A stretch of DNA of 41,830 bases, from NCBI RefSeq assembly GCF_015352985.1, contig NZ_JACYXF010000057.1:1-41830 (forward strand). Reading direction: 5' to 3'. Below, piece by piece: positions 16,984 to 23,780 of this stretch. The first letter of the stretch is position 1. Each line of letters opens with the position of its first letter. Both the position numbers and the translations under genes were made by a program. Under the pieces are notes generated by a model, which was given only the letters and a program-made list of their open reading frames with translations, was not told where the DNA came from and did no database searches. This DNA is from Noviherbaspirillum malthae. Its GTDB lineage: Bacteria; Pseudomonadota; Gammaproteobacteria; Burkholderiales; Burkholderiaceae_D.

Positions 16984-17460
16984 CTATTTGAAATGCGTAA
17001 GACAGACTTCAACGTCTTCTTCGTTGGGAAACCTGCTGAGCATCAAGTGAACAGACTCACCGTCTTCATTGGCATAGGCAGTCAAATGTGATGGTTCGCG
17101 CCCGTTAATCTGAAACATGCGCGGAGGTGGGTCAGTCAGCGCCAATGCAAATCCACGTGCATGGAGATAACTGCCGGTATTTGCCACGATCCAGACTTCT
17201 TTGCTGCTTTGCGCTTCGTAACATACGGAAGATTCTGCAGGCTTGGGTCCGTCGCCTATGCTGCCGTGGTATGACGGCATAGACACGGCATCGATGATCG
17301 GAATATTTCGCACTAGAGAAGACAGTTTCAGATAAAAGGAAATTGTCCCCGGCTCCGGACCATAGTCTTCCTCATGGAACAGGTAAAACAACCATCCGAC
17401 GAAAAGTATGGTGCAAATGGCTGCAAGAACAGCCGTTACTTGAAAAAACTTTGTCGCCAT
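16984..17460 (-). CDS. Hypothetical membrane-anchored protein, candidate immunity partner
   Basis: 158 residues with one N-terminal membrane helix (about 7-28) and an outside-facing domain containing two or three cysteines (SSVCYEAQ, VEVCLTHF). No family recognised. The DNA is visibly less GC-rich than the flanks, with codons such as TTT, GAA and AAA more frequent, which suggests horizontal transfer. It is the last of three minus-strand genes beginning with a Tlde1-domain protein, separated from the middle gene by 97 bp. Topology would suit a periplasmic-facing immunity or accessory protein; this is inference from position only. Confidence 0.7.
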   Translation of the reverse strand: MATKFFQVTAVLAAICTILFVGWLFYLFHEEDYGPEPGTISFYLKLSSLVRNIPIIDAVSMPSYHGSIGDGPKPAESSVCYEAQSSKEVWIVANTGSYLHARGFALALTDPPPRMFQINGREPSHLTAYANEDGESVHLMLSRFPNEEDVEVCLTHFK

Positions 17461-17557
17461 GTGGGAGAGAATATTTGCAATTCAAACAACATGGAATTCT
17501 AAAGTTTTTTATTGATGAAAACACAAATACTTTGCGGGCCAATGGCAAGTTGTTCGT

Positions 17558-17863
17558 TCACTTATGACCGGGATTAGATGTGAAGTGTGTACGCCGATAT
17601 ATTCTCAAGGCCGCGTAAGTGACCGACGACACTGCAACAAGCGCGATACAGAAAAGGTAAAGCAGCTCGATATCTTTTCCCTTTTCGCCATCGATATCCA
17701 GATATCTCCCGGCAAACATGACAACGCCGATACCCAGCGATTTCATTAACGACGGAAGACTTTCAGGGTTCACATACAACATGCGAGTGACTGCAACTGT
17801 CGTGGCCGCTATCCATGCGGTCAGCAGCGATAAGGACAGGAACGAGATCGGTGTAGTCTTCAT
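17558..17863 (-). CDS. Small three-helix membrane protein, candidate immunity protein
   Basis: 101 residues with about three membrane helices (5-27, 40-55, 67-88) and a basic C-terminus (RIYRRTHF). No family recognised. Its start overlaps the stop of the Tlde1-domain gene by 4 bp (17860-17863), so the two are translationally coupled. Small membrane proteins directly downstream of a Tlde1-type peptidoglycan effector are natural candidates for immunity, because the effector acts in the periplasm. Composition is AT-richer than the rest of the window, as in its neighbours. Confidence 0.7.
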   Translation of the reverse strand: MKTTPISFLSLSLLTAWIAATTVAVTRMLYVNPESLPSLMKSLGIGVVMFAGRYLDIDGEKGKDIELLYLFCIALVAVSSVTYAALRIYRRTHFTSNPGHK

Positions 17864-18318
17864 TTGACCGTCACCATTCCATAAGCTTTCAGAACTGACC
17901 TGGGGATGGAAGCCCCTTGAATGCTGCGAAGTATGGCCCTGATTTGATCGAAGTCTGCGGCACTGTCAATCGTTATACAGCCCTCACTGACACCGAGGCC
18001 CGATTTGGGATGAAGACGAAAATTACCTCGCTTTACCTGATCGCAAAATGTGTAGTCGTCTATCGCAGAGTCGGCAGCATATAAGGCAAACCAGTCCCTC
18101 TTGCCGCTCATAAGATCGCGAACAGAACCGAGCATGCCGCCTGACTGGCGGTCGACGATATAGTAGCGCCCCAGCGGCAACGGTCCGACGCCTTTTGCAC
18201 ATGTCATCGACCGGCGGTTAGCATGCTCACCCAGTCCAGAGAAAGCTGGAAATGATTTATTGACTACAAAAAAATTACTCAACGGCTGGTTATTTAATTC
18301 AAAGCTGCAATGAAACAT
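17860..18318 (-). CDS. Tlde1/DUF2778-type L,D-transpeptidase-like protein
   Basis: 152 residues from the ATG at 18318. The core shows the Tlde1-domain pattern: a beta-rich start (CSFELNNQPLSNFFVVN), AFSGLGEHANRR, CAKGVGPLPLGRYYIVDRQ, and the catalytic stretch RLHPKSGLGVSEGCITIDS with H103, S111 and nucleophile C114, equivalent to the HxxxxxxxSxGC motif of L,D-transpeptidases. Known Tlde1 proteins are type VI secretion effectors that trim or swap D-amino acids on peptidoglycan stems in rival cells. No signal peptide is present, consistent with delivery by a secretion machine. An in-frame TTG at 18378 would add 20 residues. No type VI structural gene lies in this window, so delivery is unproven. 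Confidence 0.82.
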   Translation of the reverse strand: MFHCSFELNNQPLSNFFVVNKSFPAFSGLGEHANRRSMTCAKGVGPLPLGRYYIVDRQSGGMLGSVRDLMSGKRDWFALYAADSAIDDYTFCDQVKRGNFRLHPKSGLGVSEGCITIDSAADFDQIRAILRSIQGASIPRSVLKAYGMVTVK

Positions 18319-18398
18319 CAGGCACTTTTCATCCACGTTAGACGCCCGAACAGCATGTTCGGGTTCGTCTCGTGACAATGATTGTGCCTGCCGTGAAA

Positions 18399-18433
18399 AT
18401 TGTAAAATGGTTAATTGTTACCAACTGTTGGTA
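18399..18433 (-). promoter_or_regulatory. Candidate promoter and palindromic operator of the Tlde1 block
   Basis: The minus strand has TACAAT at 18399-18404 (-10-like). A perfect 15-bp palindrome, TACCAACTGTTGGTA, lies at 18419-18433, where it would cover the -35 region. Such dyads are typical binding sites of dimeric repressors or activators. No regulator gene is adjacent. The -35 itself is not recognisable, which would fit an activator- or repressor-controlled promoter. Confidence 0.4.
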
Positions 18434-18786
18434 TCCAATACGGACCTGCCGCATTCCGAGCCTTGCAGCACGGCAGAACGTTGGATCAATCGTCAATGAT
18501 AGATACAGCCCGACTACACGATTCCCGCATGCTCATCAGCACCGCCCTGCTCCTCGCTTACCCCTGCATCTCCCATGCACAAGTCAGCGACAAAGAGCCT
18601 TCTTACTTTTACGTCTGGATGATCGGCGCCGGCGCTGTATGCATGACAAGGCAGGATGTATTACCTAGACGCCTATCTGGCATTGACCGCGGCGGCGTGC
18701 GGCGCGGCTTGGGGGTGGCGGCACGGACGCAGATAACGCCATGCCGGCAAGCAGCAAGCGTCGCAGGCCAAGTGCGGCCATGGCCA
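18434..18786. other. Intergenic gap of about 350 bp with a possible gene remnant
   Basis: No convincing gene. On the plus strand a frame opening at 18496 encodes, from an internal Met at 18529, a good-looking signal peptide (MLISTALLLAYPCISHAQ) and then about 30 further residues, but it continues into the antisense of the DUF3014 gene without a natural end and has no clear ribosome binding site. It may be a decayed exported protein. No terminator seen. Confidence 0.4.
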
Positions 18787-19578
18787 TCATCGCTTCGTTT
18801 CCGCGCTCCCCTTCACCAGTTCCTTGCGGATCGCCTGCAGCTTTGTCTTCACCTTCGCCGCATTGGCATCGCCCATGCGCAGCATCAGCTTGTGGCCGGC
18901 CGACAGCGATTCGAGTTCGGGGTCGGCGAACTTGTAGAACACATGCGGCTGCACCAGTTCGATCGGGCCTTCGACCTCCGGCGCATCGAGGATGTGGTCG
19001 ATCACCGCAACCAGGCGGTCATTGAAATAACCCTTGGGATAGCCGAGATCGCGGTAGGCACCCTGGAACAGCGGGTAGTAGCGCATGTAGAGCGCAGCCA
19101 GCGCCTTGGCGTCCACCGTATCAAGCACGCGCACGAACGGGGTATAGCGCTCGTAGTTGGCCGATGCCAACGCAAGTTCCTCGCCCTTGCCGCTGGTGCG
19201 CAGCTTGCCGGGAACGGGCGTGGTGGGCATCAGCTGGCCTGACACGACCTTGCGCGGCAGGTTGTCGACCGTGACCACGATGCGGCGCACGATTTCCTCC
19301 GGCTGGAACAGGCGCTTCACCGCTGCCTTGCCTAACAGTTCCGATAATGCGCCGAGGATCACAGGATCGCTCTTGTCCGGCGCCGGCATGGCGGTGGGCG
19401 GTGCGTCGGGTACGGGATAGAGGATTTCCGGCTCGGCGGCGACCGTCGGGGGCGGCGGCGCGTCGGCGGGGGCCGAAGGCGCCGGCCGGTAGGTCGGTCC
19501 TTGCAGCCACAGGTAAAAGGCAACTGCGACGGCCGCCAGAACAATGATGCCGAGCAGCGATCCGATAGCTTTCTTCAT
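18787..19578 (-). CDS. DUF3014 membrane-anchored protein
   Basis: 263 residues. An N-terminal membrane anchor (about 5-27) is followed by a proline/alanine-rich linker (about 30-65) and a globular periplasmic domain. The domain has the DUF3014 pattern: VILGALSELLGKAAVKRLFQPEEIVRRIVVTVDNLPR near its start, NYERYTPFVRVLD, and MRYYPLFQGAYRDLGYP, then FNDRLVAVIDHILDAP and HKLMLRMGDANAAKVK near the end. Function is unknown for the family. The ATG at 19578 follows GAGAGCC. It stands alone. Confidence 0.88.
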   Translation of the reverse strand: MKKAIGSLLGIIVLAAVAVAFYLWLQGPTYRPAPSAPADAPPPPTVAAEPEILYPVPDAPPTAMPAPDKSDPVILGALSELLGKAAVKRLFQPEEIVRRIVVTVDNLPRKVVSGQLMPTTPVPGKLRTSGKGEELALASANYERYTPFVRVLDTVDAKALAALYMRYYPLFQGAYRDLGYPKGYFNDRLVAVIDHILDAPEVEGPIELVQPHVFYKFADPELESLSAGHKLMLRMGDANAAKVKTKLQAIRKELVKGSAETKR

Positions 19579-19770
19579 CCGGCTCTCCAGTGCGGTGGGA
19601 TGGAAAGCGTGCGAGCAGTGCTTCGCACGTCCACCCTCACGTTACGCCATTTCTTTACGGGATTCAAAGCCGGTCTGCGGCGATGCTTATGATTGCTCAA
19701 GCGGCGCCTGGCGCCGCACGGGAGGCTTGCATCAGAGCATCGTTTGTTGCCCTTCCGTCGTTTCTCCTGT

Positions 19771-20487
19771 TCACGACGGCAAGAGTTCGCCGCGCCGGAT
19801 CTTGTTCAGCAGGTCGTGCACGCTGTTCATGTAATTCGGGTCGCCGAGCGCGGGATTGTTGCCGGCGTTGGGTCCATGGTTGTATTTGAACATTGCGTCA
19901 TCCCAGCTGCCGCTGCCTTTCAATTCCTTCAGGTACAGGGCCGCCGTCACCTGGCCTTCCGTGGAAAGATGGCTCAGCCCGCCGAGCAGCCCGGGATTCT
20001 TGTCTTGAAGATACTTGAATTCGTTCGGGCCGAGCTGCATCAGGCCGCCTGCATTCTTCATGGCCTCGATGCTGATGCCGCGCGATTCCTGCACCATCAC
20101 GGCGGCAAGAATATCGGCCGGTACGCCGGTTTCCCTGGACAGCTTCTGGAACATGGGCATGAGGGTCTGGACCTTCTTGTTGCTGTCGTTGTCCTTGCCC
20201 AGGATAGACGTGTCGATTCCGGCGGAGGCCGGCGCTGCTGAAGGCGTTGATGCAGGCGCTAATGAAGACTGCGGATCGCCGCCGGTCCGTGCGAGGTTGC
20301 TTGTCGCGGCGGGCGGATCGATGATGCCGCCGCTGCCGGGCGGCGTATCACGAATGTCGTTGGCATCATTCATCGCCTTGACCACATCCAGCTCCGCCTG
20401 GAAATGCGCCTTCAGCGCCGGGTCCTTCGCCGCGTCGCGCATGCGCAAGCGCTCTTCGTAAAAGCCTGCGTACAGCTTCATCCCCAT
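19771..20487 (-). CDS. Lytic transglycosylase-like (SLT) protein without signal peptide
   Basis: 238 residues from the ATG at 20487, which follows CGGAGAGCAA. The N-terminal part is a charged helix (YEERLRMRDAAKDPALKAHFQAEL) and a Pro/Ser/Ala linker; the C-terminal half (about 105-230) is a lysozyme-like SLT domain with catalytic E134 in MVQESRGIS, GGLMQLGP at 147-154 and KYNHGPNAG at 201-209. It should cleave the MurNAc-GlcNAc bond of peptidoglycan. No Sec signal or lipobox is visible, which is unusual for a housekeeping transglycosylase and fits specialised-secretion-associated or exported muralytic enzymes. Divergent from an unknown 204-aa gene. Confidence 0.85.
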   Translation of the reverse strand: MGMKLYAGFYEERLRMRDAAKDPALKAHFQAELDVVKAMNDANDIRDTPPGSGGIIDPPAATSNLARTGGDPQSSLAPASTPSAAPASAGIDTSILGKDNDSNKKVQTLMPMFQKLSRETGVPADILAAVMVQESRGISIEAMKNAGGLMQLGPNEFKYLQDKNPGLLGGLSHLSTEGQVTAALYLKELKGSGSWDDAMFKYNHGPNAGNNPALGDPNYMNSVHDLLNKIRRGELLPS

Positions 20488-20716
20488 TTGCTCTCCGTTT
20501 CCTGTGTGCTCTTGTATCGGCTCCGGCATCGCCCTTGGCGGGTGCCGTCATTTCATGAGTGACACGGCATGGCGGGCGGTTCCAGTCCCGCCTTGCACTC
20601 CGGGAATGCAGGCGGCACGTAAAAACCGTCAAATATCAACGAAACTTGAACCTCAGGCCGCGTTTCGCTGAACGATTTCTTGCAAAGCGCAACAAAACGC
20701 CTTTGGAGGACGCATC

Positions 20717-21331
20717 ATGGTTCATCACGACGCGCATGAAATCAATCGCCTGGTCGGCGAATTCACTGATCTGCAGGAACAATGGGAACGCAACCCCTCG
20801 GCCTTCGACTGGCGTGCGCTGCAGTCCCTGGCACAGCGTGGAGCACAAGCCTACAACGAAGGCGGCGGCCCCTCATTCCAGTCGCTCGCACTGGACGGGA
20901 TGCGGCACGGCGAATTCCATGAACGCTTTCTTGCCGACATGCTGCGCGCCGGATTCGATCCGTTCAAGCTGGCACAGGCCGGCAACGGGGGCCATCCCAT
21001 CCCGGTGATCGATCATGCAAACCTGGCGGAGGCCGCGGAAGACAATCCTTCATCGCGGCGCATGCGCGCGAGCCTGATGGACCTTGCGCGCATGCGCTTC
21101 GAGCGATTCGCCAATGAAGTCCAGCTGGGCAAGCAGGCCAGCGCCTCGCCGCTGTACGACATCATCGATGCCTGCGCCGAGTCGATTCCGGAGGACTTGC
21201 TGCAGATGATCGATTCGCGGCTGGTGGAGCGCGCACGCAGCACGCCGGCGCGGCGCGAGGTCAATCCCGTGGAAGGCTATCTCAGCACCGCGGAAATGCA
21301 GATCGAGAACAGCCGCAGGCCGCACGGTTGA
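20717..21331 (+). CDS. Hypothetical 204-residue soluble protein
   Basis: No family recognised. The protein is hydrophilic, mostly helical, with no signal peptide or membrane segment. It includes EINRLVGEFTDLQEQWERN at the start, a glycine patch (YNEGGGPSFQSL), and a long central helix DLARMRFERFANEVQLGKQ. A strong TTGGAGGACGCATC ribosome binding site precedes the ATG. It is divergent from the transglycosylase-like gene with a 229-bp shared upstream region, so the two might be co-regulated. Confidence 0.8.
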   Translation: MVHHDAHEINRLVGEFTDLQEQWERNPSAFDWRALQSLAQRGAQAYNEGGGPSFQSLALDGMRHGEFHERFLADMLRAGFDPFKLAQAGNGGHPIPVIDHANLAEAAEDNPSSRRMRASLMDLARMRFERFANEVQLGKQASASPLYDIIDACAESIPEDLLQMIDSRLVERARSTPARREVNPVEGYLSTAEMQIENSRRPHG

Positions 21332-21350
21332 AGAGATGAAAAGGATGGAA

Positions 21351-21378
21351 GCGATGCGGCGCGGCGTCGCCGCATCGC
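21351..21378. terminator. Perfect 11-bp hairpin between convergent genes
   Basis: GCGATGCGGCG (21351-21361) pairs with CGCCGCATCGC (21368-21378) around six bases. It sits between the stop of the 204-aa gene and the stop of the hemerythrin gene, the usual position of a bidirectional transcription barrier, but has no T-run. Confidence 0.5.
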
Positions 21379-21396
21379 GCCGACGTGCCGCGGCCG

Positions 21397-21903
21397 CTAC
21401 TGCCGCAATCCGGGCGCCGTCGGCTTTTGCAGGCGGTCCGCGATCATGCGGGTCTGCAGCGCCTGCATCTCTAGGCCGATCGCACCGAGGTCGAGCCCGG
21501 CCTGCTCTACCTTCGGAAACAGGTTGGCCTCTTCCTGCTCGACATGCAGCAGCACCATGTCGGCAAGCTGGCGGAACAATTGCTCCGCCTGGGGATCGCT
21601 TTCGTCCATCGGCTTGAGCCTGTCGATCAGCTGGCGCGCCTCTTCATGGTCTTCTTCGCAGTGGTCGACCAGCCTCGGGTCCGCATCGCGCACGCGCGGA
21701 TAGAACACGCCTTCCTCGAGCGATGTGTGCATTTCGAGCAGCAGCAGCACATGGCGGCCGGTTTCCCTCTTGGTGTCTTCATCGCGCGTGGCGAAGTAAC
21801 GATCGAAGAGTTCTCTCACAAAACGATGATCCGTCTTCAGCGCCTCGATCGGCGCATCGGCGGGAAACTCGCCGCGGCGAAATCCGTTGACATCCTTGTT
21901 CAT
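21397..21903 (-). CDS. Hemerythrin-domain protein
   Basis: 168 residues from the ATG at 21903, which follows AAGGAGATGCGC. It has the four-helix HHE pattern with ligands for a diiron centre: H26 (TDHRF), H59 and E63 (EMHTSLEEGVFYP), H81/H86 (DHCEEDHEE) and H120/E124 (LLHVEQEEANLFP). Such proteins bind oxygen, nitric oxide or iron, or help in oxidative and nitrosative stress. There is no signal peptide. It neighbours a CBS-domain gene on the same strand with a gap of about 95 bp, in a run of stress-type genes. Confidence 0.92.
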   Translation of the reverse strand: MNKDVNGFRRGEFPADAPIEALKTDHRFVRELFDRYFATRDEDTKRETGRHVLLLLEMHTSLEEGVFYPRVRDADPRLVDHCEEDHEEARQLIDRLKPMDESDPQAEQLFRQLADMVLLHVEQEEANLFPKVEQAGLDLGAIGLEMQALQTRMIADRLQKPTAPGLRQ

Positions 21904-21998
21904 GCGCATCTCCTTGATGAAGAAAACTTCCGGCACGGCGCAGGCCGCCCTGCATTGGCCTGCCACGCCGTGCCTGACGTAATGGACTTGCGCCGAAG

Positions 21999-22775
21999 CT
22001 ATGGCTTGGCGCCGACGCCCGTGCCCGCAGAACCGGCCGTGCCGGCGGTGCCGCCGGATGCACCCACGGCGCCGGCCGCATCGGTGCCGCCCGGCGCTCC
22101 GGTTTCACCGGTATTGTCGATGCTGCCGGCCGTGCCCGCGGCGCTCGACGGCGTGGAATTCCACGGGCCAGAAGGATCGATCAGGGCGCCCGGCTCCGCC
22201 CTGTCGCGCCCCTCGGCGAGCAAGGCATCGGTCCCGGCAAAACCGGTCGCGGTGCCGGTATTGGAGCCCTCGGACGGCGTGCCGCCCGAAGGCCGGCGAT
22301 GATGACGCGCCTGCTGCGCCGGATCGGAGCGGTCCGGCTCCGACGGCGTGGAAATGCGCGCGGCGGTATCTTCCACGCGCTGTTTCTGATCACCGTCACC
22401 CGGACTGGTGATCAGGTCGCCGAGGGCGACGATGCCCACCAGCCTGTGCCGCTCATCATGCGACACCACCGGCACGCGGCGGATCTGCGTATCGGCCATT
22501 TTCTGCATCACGCTGTCGACGGGCTCGTCTTCGAAACACCAGCGCACGTCGGTGCTCATCACTTCATCGACATGGGCTTCGGACGGCGAGCGCCCGGCCG
22601 CGGTAGCCCGCACGGTGATGTCACGGTCGGTCACCATGCCGACCAGCCGTTCGCCGTCGCAGACCGGCAAGGCCCCGACATTGAGTTCATCCATCAGCTG
22701 CGCCGCGCGCTGCAGGCTTTCATGCGGCGTAACGGAGCGCACGTCGCGCGTCATGACTTCGGAAACCATCTGCAT
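21999..22775 (-). CDS. Tandem CBS-domain protein with Gly/Ala/Thr-rich tail
   Basis: 258 residues from an ATG at 22775; further Met codons at 22778 and 22769 are alternatives around the AAGGAGAGA site. Two CBS motifs occupy residues 1-125: VSEVMTRDVRSVTPHESL, GALPVCDGERLVGMVTDRD, then VDEVMSTDVRWC, IRRVPVVSHDERHRLVGIV. CBS pairs sense adenine nucleotides. From about residue 130 the chain becomes low-complexity and is finally a run of GTAG-type repeats up to GVGAKP. The tail is unusual for a plain CBS protein and resembles the tails of the exported proteins at 23181 and 32553. Confidence 0.9.
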   Translation of the reverse strand: MQMVSEVMTRDVRSVTPHESLQRAAQLMDELNVGALPVCDGERLVGMVTDRDITVRATAAGRSPSEAHVDEVMSTDVRWCFEDEPVDSVMQKMADTQIRRVPVVSHDERHRLVGIVALGDLITSPGDGDQKQRVEDTAARISTPSEPDRSDPAQQARHHRRPSGGTPSEGSNTGTATGFAGTDALLAEGRDRAEPGALIDPSGPWNSTPSSAAGTAGSIDNTGETGAPGGTDAAGAVGASGGTAGTAGSAGTGVGAKP

Positions 22776-22806
22776 CATTCTCTCCTTATGACGGCCGGCC
22801 ATCCGC

Positions 22807-22986
22807 TTATTGGAAGCCGGGCCGTGGTTGCGGCATTGCGCCTCTGTTCAACGGTTGCGTATCGTCGAGCTGCTTCACATCGTCGGCTTCCTGCATGAAG
22901 CGCGGATAGCCATCGAAGCGGCTCGGCCGGTGACAAGCGGTGTGGACCGTGACCCTGCCCTCCAGCGATTGCCGAATCGTTGCCAT
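22807..22986 (-). CDS. Small 59-residue hypothetical protein
   Basis: A very strong AGGAGG lies 6 bases before the ATG at 22986 (a further ATG at 22989 is possible). The product is polar with a proline-rich end (AMPQPRPGFQ) and a central histidine/arginine patch (TACHRPSRFDGYPRF). No family recognised, no signal peptide. It lies directly upstream of the CBS gene on the same strand with a 31-bp gap and could be co-transcribed. Confidence 0.6.
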   Translation of the reverse strand: MATIRQSLEGRVTVHTACHRPSRFDGYPRFMQEADDVKQLDDTQPLNRGAMPQPRPGFQ

Positions 22987-23134
22987 CATGAACCTCCTGT
23001 TCCATCATGCGCCGCCAGGCGCAGAAACATGCAGCGCGCCGTCGATGGAAGACATCGACGCCATGGGAGATATGAGAGCGCGGCAGGCGGGACAAGTTGC
23101 GATGCGCGGACAGAAAACGACGAATGAGAGAAAT

Positions 23135-23158
23135 GAAAAAGGCCGGCAAAACCGGCCT
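23135..23158 (-). terminator. Intrinsic terminator of the Ser/Gly-rich gene
   Basis: Read on the minus strand, AGGCCGG (7-bp stem) and CCGGCCT enclose TTTTG and are followed by a five-T run. It starts about 23 bases after the stop of the 23181-23717 gene. Confidence 0.85.
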
Positions 23159-23180
23159 GGGTGAAAAGCTGCCTGAGGGA

Positions 23181-23717
23181 TCAGCGGCCGATGCCGTTGG
23201 TGGGGCCGGCGATGCCGGGACCGGCAGGCGAACCGGAGGAGCCGCTGCCCATGGTGCCCACGCCGCCGGAAGTCGGATTGGAACTCGGCATGCCGGGGCC
23301 GCTGACGCTGTTGCCTGTGCTGCTGCCCGATGCATTCGGCGTGCTGCCCGAGCTGCCCGACGATTGTGCGGTGCCGCAGTTGATGCCTGCGCTGCCGGTC
23401 TGCGTGGACGCCGTTGCGCTGGCCTTGCCGCCGTTTGCCGATGCGCTGCTCGTCGGCGGACAATCGGCGCTGCTGCCGGTGGACGCGGCGCCGGAGCGGG
23501 CGGTGCCGGATGCGGTCGAGCCGCTTCCGCTGGATGACGACATGCCGGTCGATCCGCTGCTTGCATCGCCGCCGCTGCGGCTGTTCGGTTCTACCGAGCT
23601 GCCCGAGCCCATGGTGCGGGAACTGATGCCCGAGGTGCTGTTGGTCGGCGTCTGCGCCTGTGCAAGACCCGCGGCTGCCAGCAGCGCCGCGAGGCTTATC
23701 GAGGTAAGGATCTTCAT
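23181..23717 (-). CDS. Exported Ser/Gly/Thr-rich low-complexity protein
   Basis: 178 residues from the ATG at 23717 (ribosome binding site TGGAGCCAAG). A clean Sec signal peptide (MKILTSISLAALLAAAGLAQAQ) leads to a mature chain composed almost wholly of Ser, Gly, Thr, Ala and Asn, with two cysteines (SSADCPPTS and GINCGTA) and a glycine/proline-rich end. No fold or family can be recognised. It may be a surface or periplasmic spacer/stress protein. The tail resembles those of the CBS and PRC-barrel proteins in this window. Confidence 0.8.
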   Translation of the reverse strand: MKILTSISLAALLAAAGLAQAQTPTNSTSGISSRTMGSGSSVEPNSRSGGDASSGSTGMSSSSGSGSTASGTARSGAASTGSSADCPPTSSASANGGKASATASTQTGSAGINCGTAQSSGSSGSTPNASGSSTGNSVSGPGMPSSNPTSGGVGTMGSGSSGSPAGPGIAGPTNGIGR

Positions 23718-23780
23718 CTTGGCTCCATCATGGTTCATATCGGAACGATGAAGGGCTGCAAGGAGCATGCCACCGAGGGA

